From assembly GCA_017652345.1 (NCBI GenBank), contig JAGCBE010000252.1, positions 1 through 13,153 on the forward strand: a stretch of DNA of 13,153 nucleotides. Direction: 5' to 3'. Below the pieces are notes generated by a model. The model ran no database searches. It was not told where the DNA came from and saw nothing but the letters and a program-made list of their open reading frames with translations. Shown piece after piece: positions 1 through 7,097 of the stretch (the first letter of the stretch is position 1; every line of letters starts with the position of its first letter). The position numbers and the translations under genes are program-made. This DNA comes from Methanobrevibacter sp. Its GTDB lineage: Archaea > Methanobacteriota > Methanobacteria > Methanobacteriales > Methanobacteriaceae.

Positions 1-98
1 AAACCTCTTGGCTCTACCATATTTACTATTAGTCTGAATATTTTATATAAAAAGTCAATATTGAAATCAAGCTGAACTTGTGTAAAGTTGATAGCCAT
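1..98 (-). CDS. Possible divergent gene, N-terminal fragment, unknown function
   Basis: The minus strand is open for 32 codons from an ATG at 98-96 to the window edge. The peptide begins MAINFTQVQLDF and contains a hydrophobic amphipathic stretch around LYKIFRLIVNMV. It matches no family I recognise. Its composition, with D, E, N and Q residues, looks protein-like. Plus-strand frame 1 is also open from 1 to 114, but its peptide has no acidic residue in 37 positions and no visible start, so I prefer the minus-strand reading. An open run of this length has a fair chance of arising at random when only TAA and TAG are stops. If real, it would be divergent from the packaging operon that starts at the promoter near 133. 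An inverted repeat covers its start codon. Confidence 0.35.
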   Translation of the reverse strand, partial: MAINFTQVQLDFNIDFLYKIFRLIVNMVEPRG

Positions 99-106
99 TG
101 GTTATC
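90..106. repeat. 17-bp imperfect palindrome over the start of the minus-strand ORF
   Basis: Positions 90-96 (GATAGCC) and 100-106 (GGTTATC) form a 7-bp inverted repeat with one G-T mismatch and a 3-base centre. The minus-strand ATG (98-96) lies in it. It could be an operator between divergent genes or an RNA hairpin that hides the start codon. It is short enough to be chance. Confidence 0.3.
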
Positions 107-132
107 TATCATAAGAATTTACTAAAAAAGTC

Positions 133-161
133 TTGTTATTTAAAATAAAATATGCTATAAT
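133..161 (+). promoter_or_regulatory. Sigma70-type promoter with extended -10
   Basis: A perfect TATAAT at 156-161 is preceded by TG at 153-154, making an extended -10. TTGTTA at 133-138 sits 17 bp upstream as a -35 (4 of 6 consensus bases). Transcription would start near 168, about 50 bases before the ATG of the HNH gene at 219. This is the best promoter in the window and probably drives the packaging genes on the plus strand. Confidence 0.65.
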
Positions 162-185
162 TAGTGCAGTAGAGAAATAGGTAGA

Positions 186-207
186 GCCTTAGTTTATACA
201 CTAAGGC
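186..207 (+). promoter_or_regulatory. Leader hairpin between promoter and HNH gene
   Basis: GCCTTAGT (186-193) and ACTAAGGC (200-207) form a perfect 8-bp inverted repeat with a 6-base loop. It lies in the predicted 5' leader, about 20 bases after the likely transcription start, and is followed by ATTTTGG. The short T-run makes it at best a weak terminator or attenuator. A protein-binding operator or an mRNA-stabilising stem are alternatives. Confidence 0.45.
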
Positions 208-218
208 ATTTTGGCTTA

Positions 219-599
219 ATGGCAAAAACAAAGAAAAGAAAATCAGATTTACAAATTTGTGATGATCTATGGAGCAAGCTCATTAAAATAAGAGCCTGAT
301 TTAGATGCGAGTATTGTTGAAAGACAAAGTTTCTAAATTCCCACCACATCTTCACAAGGAATAATTATTCTACAAGATTTGATTTGGACAATGGAATCTG
401 CTTATGTAGTGGATGCCATACAATGTCTCAAAAGTTTTCTGCACATAAAACACCATTAGAATTTGCCGAACGAATTATCTCTGAAAGATGAGAGGATCGA
501 TACAATAATCTTAAATTAAAAGCACATTGACTATGGAATAAAGACTACGATGCTATAAAGAAATACCTTATCGATGAAACCAATAAGCTGATTACTTAA
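219..599 (+). CDS. HNH endonuclease, zinc-finger type, probable packaging nuclease
   Basis: This 126-aa protein reads through four TGA codons as glycine. It has the treble-clef HNH layout: C30-x2-C33 followed by G34, then H42-H43, N58, and C63-x2-C66-H67. The four cysteines should hold a structural zinc; the H42/H43, N58 and H67 positions form the metal-dependent nuclease site. G34, the conserved glycine after the first CxxC, is a TGA codon, which supports UGA = Gly. Small HNH proteins beside terminase genes are known in tailed phages to help terminase cut DNA during packaging (HK97 gp74 type), and this gene lies about 660 bases upstream of the small terminase. A homing or recombination nuclease is the alternative. 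It is the first gene after the promoter at 133-161. No Shine-Dalgarno precedes the ATG. Family is clear; the packaging role is inferred from position. Confidence 0.88.
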
Positions 600-620
600 T
601 CAGACTTTTTTTATTTCTTT
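588..620 (+). terminator. Possible intrinsic terminator at the end of the HNH gene
   Basis: CTGATT (588-593) pairs with AATCAG (598-603) over a 4-base loop. AC and then a run of seven T follow, within a T-rich tract to about 620. The stem is only 6 bp and AT-rich and overlaps the last codons of the HNH gene, so termination would be partial at most. Confidence 0.4.
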
Positions 621-632
621 TAAAGAAACCTC

Positions 633-839
633 ATGAAACACTTATCAGATTCAGAAAGACTAACAGAGTCTATACTAAGAAAAAAGGAACAAGAACTAAG
701 ACAATGTAGACTTATCATAAACCAATACATTGAGCAATTAGAAACCATGAAAGAGCAGGTATCAGAATTGAAGGCTATTAACAACTATCTTACTAAACAG
801 ATTTCTAATTTAGTTTCTTACCACAAAACCCATGCTTAA
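633..839 (+). CDS. Small coiled-coil protein, unknown function
   Basis: This is a 68-aa ORF ending in TAA with no TGA codon, so it reads the same in the standard code. Almost the whole length is polar and helical with heptad-like spacing of Leu and Ile (roughly residues 8-62), so a dimeric coiled coil is likely. It starts 33 bases after the HNH stop; the region before its ATG contains a short T-rich/A-rich palindrome (614-628) but no clear ribosome site. The next gene starts inside its last codons (ATG at 832, 8-base overlap), which suggests coupled translation. I do not recognise the family. Confidence 0.65.
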   Translation: MKHLSDSERLTESILRKKEQELRQCRLIINQYIEQLETMKEQVSELKAINNYLTKQISNLVSYHKTHA

Positions 840-1176
840 AACACCTACCTATGACTATCATTACTGAGATCTGAAATACTACTATCAGATTCATGTAGAT
901 AGACAAACAGAGTTGGGGAACACTCCCCTAAAGTATGATCAGTTTATTAAAAGACTTAAGAAAATGAACTTGCATGATGCTATTTACACTCCAAGAGCTT
1001 ATGCATCATACAATAGAAAACCAAAGACTCCAATTCAAGATGACATAAGAAGAAAAGCAAAGCTCCAGGAAGAGAATGTAACAGTATTCTCCTCTCCTAA
1101 CTTTAAATTTGTAGATCCACAAACACCGATAGAAAAACCATGATTACTTTCCAGATTTATTTCTTTTTTTAAATAA
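832..1176 (+). CDS. Hypothetical protein, 114 aa
   Basis: The ORF runs from ATG 832 to TAA 1176 and reads two TGA codons as glycine, one near the start (residue 12) and one near the end (residue 104). A standard-code annotation would show only the middle part. The start overlaps the stop of the preceding gene by 8 bases, the usual sign of translational coupling. The protein is basic and Tyr-rich at the N-terminus, then Lys/Arg-rich, and ends in a short hydrophobic segment LLSRFISFF (about residues 105-113) that could be an amphipathic or membrane-contacting tail. No family recognised. The place, between an HNH nuclease and terminase, suggests a packaging-related or small regulatory protein, but nothing in the sequence shows this. 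Confidence 0.7.
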
Positions 1177-1293
1177 ATGTTAGTCTTACGAGAATATCTA
1201 CTGCTATATAAACCTCTATGTAGAATGAGGTTACAACATTTAATTGATAAAGCAACAAAATGCCAAAGCAAAAGCACGATTATGAAACATTAA
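1177..1293 (+). CDS. Possible 38-aa basic ORF
   Basis: The ATG directly follows the TAA of the previous gene, and the ORF ends at 1293 inside the start of the small terminase (34-base overlap). It has no glycine codon of any kind. The peptide is basic with a Leu-rich N-terminus (MLVLREYLLLYK). It would fill the otherwise empty 83-base gap before the terminase gene and would couple translation into it. It is short enough to be chance, and the gap may instead be only a leader. Confidence 0.35.
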   Translation: MLVLREYLLLYKPLCRMRLQHLIDKATKCQSKSTIMKH

Positions 1294-1742
1294 GAAGTCA
1301 GTTTATGTCTTCTAAGTTCACAGATGTTAAGAGCTTTATATTAGACAAATGAATGACTTATAATGCTGCTATAAGAATGAATGCAAAATGATGGGCTAAA
1401 GAGAAAAGAGAGATAAAAGCAAGAGCAGCAGATAAAGCTATTGCAAGAGTAGAGAACAAACTTGTGGAGAAGTTAGAGCCATCAAGTGAAGTTTTACTAT
1501 GAAACATAAACAAGGCTATTGAACTAACATGAAGAAAGTTGGAACAAATGGAAGAAAAGGACAACATCAATGTTAAAGATTTAAACACCATTTGGAGTAT
1601 GAATAGAATTCAGAACTGACAGCCAACAACCTATGTTAAGGAAGAACAAAATGTTAATCAAAAGGTTGTTCTAACATGAATTCATATAGTCTTGTGAAAA
1701 AAACCTATTGACAATGAAGAAAGTGATGAAAATATTGTTTAG
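1260..1742 (+). CDS. terS: Terminase small subunit (probable)
   Basis: This is a 160-aa protein. Residues about 20-46 form a helix-turn-helix of the type used by small terminases to bind the packaging site (FILDKGMTYNAAIRMNAKGW). A long charged helical region (about 46-115) for oligomer assembly follows, then a variable acidic tail. Length and layout fit small terminases, which recognise concatemeric phage DNA and pass it to the large subunit. It lies about 770 bases upstream of an unmistakable large terminase. All seven glycines are TGA and none is GGN, the most extreme case in the window; in the standard code the gene would be shattered. The start ATG follows an A-rich stretch without Shine-Dalgarno. 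A regulatory DNA-binding protein is the alternative. Confidence 0.78.
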
Positions 1743-1800
1743 TAGTTCGGAACTAATAAAAGGCAAGGTTGCTCCACCGAGAAAATGGAATACAAAATAA
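1714..1800 (+). CDS. Possible 28-aa basic micro-ORF
   Basis: The ATG at 1714 lies 29 bases before the end of the small terminase in another frame, and the ORF stops at TAA 1798-1800. The peptide is basic (starts MKKVMKILF, ends KWNTK) and has one glycine, coded GGC. It would cover most of the 82-base gap between the small terminase and the next gene. There is no recognisable family and no strong initiation signal, so it is only a candidate. Confidence 0.25.
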   Translation: MKKVMKILFSSSELIKGKVAPPRKWNTK

Positions 1801-1824
1801 GGCTTAAATTTTATTTCTAACAAA

Positions 1825-2070
1825 ATGTCAAGAATGCCAAGAGATGCTGTATCGATAAAACAGATAGAGTATAAGAATGCTGAGTTAGTTCTCTGTGAGT
1901 TCATGGCAATTCAAGAATATAATGTAGATGACATAGACATGAAGACTCCGAAATACAAAGACTTTAACTTACAAGAATTCCATGACTTTGTAACAGATAA
2001 AATAGAGGCTTTAGATGATTTAATTTATAACAAGGGAACAAGATGACCATATCAAACCAAGCAAGAATAA
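1825..2070 (+). CDS. Hypothetical acidic protein, 81 aa
   Basis: The ORF runs from ATG 1825 to TAA 2070 and reads one TGA as glycine (2044-2046) near its C-terminus; in the standard code it would end there, eight residues early. The protein is acidic and helical, with a Phe/Asp-rich second half (residues 35-70). Two ATGs lie near the start (1825 and 1834); the first follows an A-rich stretch (AACAAA) and is chosen. The end overlaps the next gene by 28 bases. Its position between the two terminase subunits suggests a small packaging or head accessory protein, but no family was recognised. Confidence 0.65.
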
Positions 2071-2351
2071 AAGAGATTTATCAGAATTTAAAATCAGATT
2101 TAACTCTTTGTATCAAATACCATAGAAGAAATAAATCAGATTTAGTTAAGGAATATTTTTGAACTGATAATTGGGAAGAGATAGAAAAACAATTAGCAGT
2201 AATCTGTAAACCTTTCTCTGTCATCCAAAAGATTCAGATAGAGAAAGTAATATCAGAATTACATAACTTTTATATCACTAATTCTACTGAAGAATGATTA
2301 GAGAAGAAATCGAAAAGAAGATCCAAGAACTCAGCCGAAAGTCTGAAGTAA
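2043..2351 (+). CDS. Hypothetical protein, 102 aa
   Basis: The ATG at 2043 lies within the end of the preceding gene, preceded by AAGGGA about 9 bases upstream, the nearest thing to a Shine-Dalgarno here. The ORF reads two TGA codons as glycine and stops at TAA 2349-2351. The body (residues 1-85) looks helical with conserved-looking aromatic and basic residues (KYHRRNKSDLVKEYFG, then a Trp). The tail (residues 87-102) is Lys/Arg/Ser-rich and is encoded in the 58-base overlap with the next gene, so it may be a by-product of that overlap. No family recognised. Confidence 0.65.
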
Positions 2352-2509
2352 AGACCATCCTCATGATAGAATGGTTAAAAGGACTTCTTAAACAACTTCC
2401 TGAAGAGAAGAAAGTTGAAGTTGTTCAGAAAAAGGTAGAAATTGAACTACCTGTAGAAGAGGAAGCAAAACCTGCTCCTAAAAAGAAAATCGTTTTTAAA
2501 AGAAAGTAG
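2294..2509 (+). CDS. Small Lys/Glu-rich protein, 71 aa
   Basis: The ORF starts 58 bases before the end of the previous gene and stops 6 bases before the large terminase ATG, so it is probably coupled to both. It contains no TGA codon. Residues 1-40 are a charged helix; residues 44-71 are a low-complexity tail of alternating acidic and basic blocks with Pro and Ala (EEEAKPAPKKK) ending in a strongly basic stretch. Such tails bind DNA or other virion proteins, but this is inference. The family is unknown. Confidence 0.65.
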   Translation: MIREEIEKKIQELSRKSEVKTILMIEWLKGLLKQLPEEKKVEVVQKKVEIELPVEEEAKPAPKKKIVFKRK

Positions 2510-2515
2510 TAAACA

Positions 2516-3955
2516 ATGGTAGATGAAAGCCCTGATGTTATAGAAATGGAGTTGACCTTTGAGGCTACTCCAAAACAGTTGGAAGCATTGGGTTATTGGA
2601 ATGACAACACTACTACTGAAATCTGATTTGGTGGAGCTGCATGATGAAGTAAAACATGGCTTTGAGATTTTGCCATATGGTATTCATGTCAACAGCTCCC
2701 CTGATCAAGATGGGTAATCTGAAGAAAGGAGTTAGTCAATTTAAGAAGAACATCATTAGCAACATATTACAAGATAATGGAGTTTTACCATATTCCTGAA
2801 GAATATCGAGGAACATTAAACTGACAAACAAACACCATCAGATTTAATAACTGAAGTGAAATCATTCTATTAGACTGTGCAGCCCAACCATCTGATCCTG
2901 AATGGACAAGGTTTTGATCTTTGGAACTTACATGAGCATTCATAGATGAAAGCAATGAGATAGATGCTAAAGGTATTGCTATGCTCAAGACAAGAATCTG
3001 AAGACAAAATAATTTTAGGCTTAAGAGAAAAAACAAACAAACATGAGAGATAGAAGAATATGACTATAAGAAATGCCCAAAGTTTCTTGAGTGCTTTAAC
3101 CCTAACAAATGACATGTTTATGAAGACTACTATAAGCCACGAAAAGATGGAACATTACCACCTTATAGAAAGTTTGTAAGAGCTACAGCATGAGATAACC
3201 GATATATCTCTAAGGACTATATTAGGCAGCTTGAGAGAGCTGATGAAATAACAAAGCAAAGACTGCTCTACTGAAACTTTGATTATGATGACACTCCATG
3301 AAAGTTGTTTAGGTGGGATGAAATAACAGATTTATTTACTGCTAATATTCCACAAGATGATACAACTTACATTACTTGTGATGTTGCAAGGCTTGGAGAT
3401 GATAATACAGTAATAATGGTTTGGAAAGGTTTAGAGGTTGTAGAAATCAAGAGCTACAACTGAAGAACTACTGACCAAACTGTGCAAGCTATCAAAGAAT
3501 TGGAGAGCTATTATAACTGTAGGAGAAGTAACATCTGTATAGACTCAGACTGAGTCTGATGAGGAGTTGCTGATAACTTAAGGGGATGTGTAAATTTTAT
3601 GAACAACTGATCTCCTATTGTGCAAAAGGATGAGCTAAGGAATTATGCCAACCTTAAAACTCAATGCTACTTCAGACTTAAATATCTTATGGAGAAAAGG
3701 GAAATCAGAATTAACACTTCTTGAGATATCAAGGACAAGATACAAACAGAGTTAGATAACATAGTGGTTAAAGATTTAGAGTGAGAGAATAAGGTTAAGT
3801 TGGAAAGCAAGGAAGACATGAAGAAGAGATTATGACATTCACCGGACTATGCTGATGCTATTATGATGAGGATGTATTGGACATTATGAAGACCAACAAC
3901 AACTACTGAAAGAACTGAAATCATAACAGTCAGTTTTGATGACATGTTATATTAA
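2516..3955 (+). CDS. terL: Terminase large subunit (packaging ATPase and nuclease)
   Basis: This 479-aa protein is a full-length large terminase, the motor that pumps DNA into the prohead and cuts it. The N-terminal ATPase has Walker A GGAAGGSKT (residues 39-47, K46) and Walker B AFIDE (141-145, D144/E145). The C-terminal RNase H-like nuclease has acidic residues at D289 (CDVARLGDD), D343 (IDSDGVGGG) and D444/D447 (HSPDYADA). About 25 of 35 glycines are TGA, including residues 43 and 44 of the P-loop and 346, 348 and 349 in the nuclease motif; this fixes UGA as glycine, since Trp would destroy both sites and TGG is used for Trp elsewhere in the same protein. Walker A lysine and catalytic acids are all present, so it should be active. 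The ATG lies 6 bases after the preceding stop. A strong terminator begins at the base after its stop codon. Confidence 0.97.
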
Positions 3956-3991
3956 GCAACTGAATTAAAATTTAGTTGCTTTTTAATTTTT
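3956..3991 (+). terminator. Strong intrinsic terminator after terL
   Basis: The sequence right after the terL stop folds into an 11-bp inverted repeat (3956-3966 with 3969-3979, one G-T pair; the innermost pair opens to form a loop). GCAACT and AGTTGC form the base. TTTTTAATTTTT follows at 3980-3991. This is a standard rho-independent terminator. It separates the packaging genes from the head and tail genes. Confidence 0.85.
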
Positions 3992-4002
3992 CAGAATATA
4001 AT
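3976..4002 (+). promoter_or_regulatory. Possible promoter for the portal operon
   Basis: A perfect TATAAT lies at 3997-4002, just after the terminator. The best -35 match, TTGCTT (3976-3981), overlaps the terminator T-run and is only 15 bp away, and there is no extended -10. Transcription would start near 4009, about 24 bases before the portal ATG. The position makes sense, since a new start is needed after the terminator, but the -35 is weak; a phage-specific late promoter is possible. Confidence 0.3.
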
Positions 4003-4032
4003 ACTTGTTGAATTTATATTACATAATAGCTA

Positions 4033-5961
4033 ATGGACAAATCAGCAGTATTGACTCAAATTCAGAGAGAATATGCTTTAGGACTAAATTATGTAAGACC
4101 TGCAAGAATCAGATATAGAGATAGAATCATGAAACGAAACCCACAAGCAAAGAATGGTGGGAAGATTATCAATATCAACATGGTTTGAAATTACATTGAC
4201 ACCCTAATAGCCTCTTTTTTCACTAACTGAGTTAAATGTAAATTCATCTCAAGACAAGGATGGATCGGAGAAGAGGAAGCAGCTAACTTAAACTCTGTTG
4301 CAGAGTTCGATGAAAGAGAATGAGCAATGCAACAGCTTAAATATCAGATAGAACAAGATAGCCTATTCTTTGGAGTAGGAATTTTGAACAAGACATGATT
4401 TGATAAGAATACTTTGTGTAACACTTGGAGAGCTATTAACCCTCTATCACGAATTCCTGATCCTTTACCTACACAAACATGACAATTCGATGGTAAAAAC
4501 TACAGATTTCATGGTTTTTGCATGCTAACGAATATTCATGATGTTAAGGAGTATTATGATAAGGATGCCATCAATAGATGGTTTGCCAAACAATACAACA
4601 TGGAAGAGAATCTTAACAGAGAGGCTTACCAAAACAAAGCATGAACATGACCAATAATTGTAGATGAAATAGAAGACAACTTTGCATTAGACATCTATAC
4701 TCACTACACAATAGTGGATGGTAGAAAATGGAAGTTTGTTACATCTGCAGATATGACTGAAATATTTTATCAAGAAGAATTGAAGCCTGTAACAAAGGAA
4801 GAGAAATTAGATCCAATGTTAGTTCCTCGACCTATCATGTTGAACTACTACGATCCTGTTAGATGAAACCCATTCGGAACATCAATATGTGATAAAGTAG
4901 AAGACAAGCAAAATGCTAAATCTATCTTGGCTAACCTATCACTTATGAAAGCCAAGAGAGAAGCTACAGGATGAGACTTCTTGGTTAATTCAAGACTTAT
5001 TAAGAACAAAGAAGAGCTACAAAAGAAATCATTCGATGTTAGATATCTATTCATAGATGAAAACGAGATAGGAACACAACCAATTCAGAATGCTATGTAT
5101 GAACTTCCACAGAGTCAGATTAAAACTGATGTATGGAACATGATGTCTTGGTTAGAGAATGAAGCTAAATACGATTCAAAGATAGATAGTTTACAGCAAT
5201 GAATCATGCCTGATAAGAGCATGACTAAAGCTGAAGCTCAACAGATACAAGCTAATGCTAATATGCAGCTATCTGTTAAGAACACTATCAAACAATGGTT
5301 TTACAGGGACTATTACTTCCAACGATGGAGAGGTTACTTGGAGAATTTCCCTGAGTGAAAAGAAAAATGGGTATTGCTTAACCCTGACTTTGAATGGACA
5401 TGAAAGAGCTTGGAGAAAGACCAATTTGTTACAAAGCAAATGCCTTACATAATGGTATGAGCTACTGAAGATATCAATGCTATAAACGAGAAAGATAAGA
5501 ACACTCTTACAATGCTCTACCCTATCATAACAAATGATCCTGAAATCAAGCCTGTAAATAAAGCTATATTCAAGAGATTATATCTTAGAGCTACATGACT
5601 TAAACCAAATACTGTTAATTCAATATTCGATTATACACCACAAGAGAGAATTGCTATGTGATATTTAGCAATGGTAAATCTTGGAGAAGAGCCCAAGAGC
5701 TTATTTAAAAGAACTGACATAGACTTCTACACAGTATGGTTATATATGCAAAAAGCTGAAGAATCAGATTTGAAGAATAAGATATTACAAAAGCTCCAAT
5801 GACTACTTATGGAGTTATGAGAATGACAAGCTATGCAGATGCCAATGTGATGAAACGAAATGGCAAATAGTGCAGCTAACATGATGATGGCTCAATGAAT
5901 GCCACAAAAGGATGAGTTAATTACAAGAGACACAGTTAATTTAAATTCTAATCAAATGTAA
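4033..5961 (+). CDS. Portal protein
   Basis: This 642-aa protein reads about 21 TGA codons as glycine. Size, position directly after terL and before scaffold and coat, and overall pattern fit the large podovirus-type portals: the dodecameric ring at the capsid vertex through which DNA passes. Visible portal-like segments are VRGNPFG near residues 276-282, a long helical stem/crown region (about 350-450) and a FQRWRGYLENFP segment before a basic/aromatic stretch. The C-terminus (about 600-628) is Met/Gln/Gly-rich low complexity. The ATG is in a CTA-ATGG context after the terminator. The stop overlaps the next start as TAATG. The call rests on family resemblance plus gene order; a profile search against portal families would settle it. 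Confidence 0.88.
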
Positions 5962-6278
5962 TGGCTAACGAAAAAATGATTCAAATCGAAGACTTACTTA
6001 AATGTAAGTGATGGGAAGAAGTTAAGAAAGCTATTCATCAAAGGCAAATAGCTCTTGCAAACAAGATAGTCTATGGAGACTTAATGGATGTGCCTGACAA
6101 GAACATTACACCATCAGATTTATTAAGAGCTGAGATGAGATGTCTTGCATGGGTGGTAGAAAAATTACCAACAAACCTTGTAGAAAACCCTAATTATAGA
6201 CCTGAAGAAGATATTGAAGAGATAGATGATCAAGAGAGAGTAGAGTTAATAAATGACATGTTTAAACAAGAAGTTTAG
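5961..6278 (+). CDS. Hypothetical protein between portal and scaffold, 105 aa
   Basis: The start overlaps the portal stop by one base (TAATG), so the two are translationally coupled. One TGA (glycine 17, in KGWEE) is read through; the standard code would recover only the part from 6084. The N-terminal half is helical and basic, with a region rich in aromatic and aliphatic residues (MRCLAWVVEKLP, about residues 69-80). The C-terminal third is strongly acidic (EEDIEEIDDQE). It is probably a minor head or portal-associated protein, inferred from position only. No family recognised. Confidence 0.72.
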
Positions 6279-6302
6279 TTTTATATCTTAAGTATATCAA
6301 AC

Positions 6303-6446
6303 ATGGTAAGTGCTAACGAATACTATGCAGAGAGTAAGAGAGCTGTTGCAGCCTCTAAACCAAATTTAGTGAAGGAGAAGCCTGTAAGCTACAACAAGAG
6401 AGAGCCTAAACACTACACTAAAGAGGTTAAAGTAAAGAAGAACTAA
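6303..6446 (+). CDS. Small basic protein, 47 aa
   Basis: This ORF in the common CAAACATGG start context ends at TAA 6444-6446. It contains no glycine codon of any kind. The protein is Lys-rich, mainly in its second half (residues 23-47, with repeated KR, KE and KVKK), and looks disordered. It starts 24 bases after the preceding stop and its stop overlaps the next possible start (TAATG). The same start context as the coat gene supports it being real. The function is unknown; a DNA- or virion-binding peptide is possible. Confidence 0.58.
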   Translation: MVSANEYYAESKRAVAASKPNLVKEKPVSYNKREPKHYTKEVKVKKN

Positions 6447-6604
6447 TGCAGTTAGGGAAAGTCATCAGCCCTAAAGAGAGACATTTTATGGAGGTGGGCT
6501 TAAGCCCTCTCCTATTGAGAGGTTTAATACCTAACATAATCGCAGTTTGTAGGTTTATGCAACACAAATCTACTTTAGCTAAGGTTATGATGCTTTATTA
6601 CTAA
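6446..6604 (+). CDS. Possible 52-aa ORF within a hairpin-rich region
   Basis: The ATG overlaps the previous stop (TAATG) and the ORF runs to TAA 6602-6604. The peptide is hydrophobic in the middle (SPLLLRGLIPNIIAVC, residues 20-35) and basic at the ends, so it could be a small membrane protein. Against coding: its three glycines are GGG, GGC and GGT, with no TGA or GGA, unlike its neighbours; it is poor in acidic residues; and the DNA carries several strong inverted repeats. The region may be an RNA element and the ORF incidental. A small holin-like peptide in the head operon would be unusual but cannot be excluded. Confidence 0.3.
   Translation: MQLGKVISPKERHFMEVGLSPLLLRGLIPNIIAVCRFMQHKSTLAKVMMLYY
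6452..6573 (+). ncRNA. Candidate structured RNA element upstream of scaffold and capsid genes
   Basis: This stretch is visibly richer in G and C than its surroundings and holds several inverted repeats. TTAGGG/CCCTAA pair at 6452-6457 and 6469-6474. A 12-bp perfect palindrome GGGCTTAAGCCC lies at 6496-6507. CCTCTC/GAGAGG pair at 6506-6511 and 6517-6522, sharing two bases with the palindrome, so the two stems compete. An 8-bp stem with one G-U pair lies at 6549-6556 and 6566-6573. An alternative pairing AGGT/ACCT (6520-6523, 6529-6532) also competes. Competing stems suggest a switch, attenuator or mRNA-processing site ahead of scaffold and coat. It overlaps the 52-aa ORF. No known RNA family recognised. 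Confidence 0.35.
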
Positions 6605-6617
6605 CCAATTATCAGAA

Positions 6618-7067
6618 ATGCCAGAAGAAGAAATGGTAACAACTCCTGAAGAGGAGTTAGAAGAAGAGGTGGACTACAAAGCCTTGTATGAGAAATCACA
6701 AGCCGATGTAGAGAAATGGAAATCTCGCTTCAAAAGTGCAAAGGCACAAGAAAAAGAAAAGGCTCAATTCGAAATCGATGATAGCTACATCGACAAGAAG
6801 GTTGAGGAAAAACTTTTCTTCCAAAACAACCCAACTGCAAGAGAGGTTGAAAAAGAAATCAGGGACATTCAGACAAGGTATACATGAATGAATGTAAATG
6901 ATGCTTATGATTTGTATCTTGCAAAGAACAAACCTGAATTGCTTGCTCACAAGGAATCTAACACTTGAGTCGATGGAATCACTAAAGATCCTGAGCCTGA
7001 GAAATCTTGGAAAGAGATGGATGACAAGGAGTTCGATGCATGGTGGAAAGCAAGGAAGGGTAAATAA
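6618..7067 (+). CDS. Probable capsid scaffolding protein
   Basis: This 149-aa protein lies directly before the major capsid gene and after the portal, where tailed phages keep their scaffold. The N-terminus (1-20) is extremely acidic and probably disordered; residues about 20-85 are a charged helical coiled coil; the C-terminus has a Lys/Trp-rich segment (DAWWKARKGK) like the coat-binding ends of scaffolds. Two TGA codons are read as glycine (residues 90 and 117); the standard code gives only the first 89 residues. The ATG at 6618 follows ATCAGA without Shine-Dalgarno. Scaffolds show little sequence conservation, so the call rests on composition, helix content and position; it would guide shell assembly and then leave or be degraded. 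A minor head protein is the alternative. Confidence 0.65.
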
Positions 7068-7097
7068 ACCTTTTACTTGATTTATTTTATTTCAAAC

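Noticed and set aside
108..113. TATGAT on the minus strand as a promoter for the divergent ORF
   Set aside because: There is no matching -35, and it would place the transcript start almost on the ATG.
1743..1824. Possible tRNA or small RNA in the gap after the small terminase
   Set aside because: No cloverleaf, T-loop consensus or stable stems could be drawn.
2785..3115. Two minus-strand ORFs of about 80 codons
   Set aside because: Both are antisense to conserved parts of terL, including Walker B.
2516..3955. UGA as tryptophan (code 4)
   Set aside because: TGA falls at invariant glycines of the Walker A and nuclease motifs, while TGG is used freely for Trp; reading it as Trp would break the P-loop.
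5255..5452. 65-codon plus-strand ORF in another frame of the portal gene
   Set aside because: It lies wholly within the portal frame, which continues through it with conserved-looking sequence.
6535..6540. CATAAT with TTGAGA (6515-6520) as a promoter before the scaffold gene
   Set aside because: The spacer is only 14 bp, and the -35-like bases are part of a hairpin stem.
6696..6950. 84-codon minus-strand ORF rich in Phe, Leu and Cys
   Set aside because: It is the antisense shadow of the Lys/Glu-rich scaffold gene.
7062..7087. AAATAAA/TTTATTT inverted repeat between scaffold and capsid genes
   Set aside because: The stem is all A-T with a 12-base loop and no T-tract, which is expected by chance in such DNA.
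7077..7097. Upstream TTG start for the capsid gene
   Set aside because: ATG 7098 sits in the CAAACATGG context used by other genes, and MAQNLDAFIPELW is a typical coat N-terminus.
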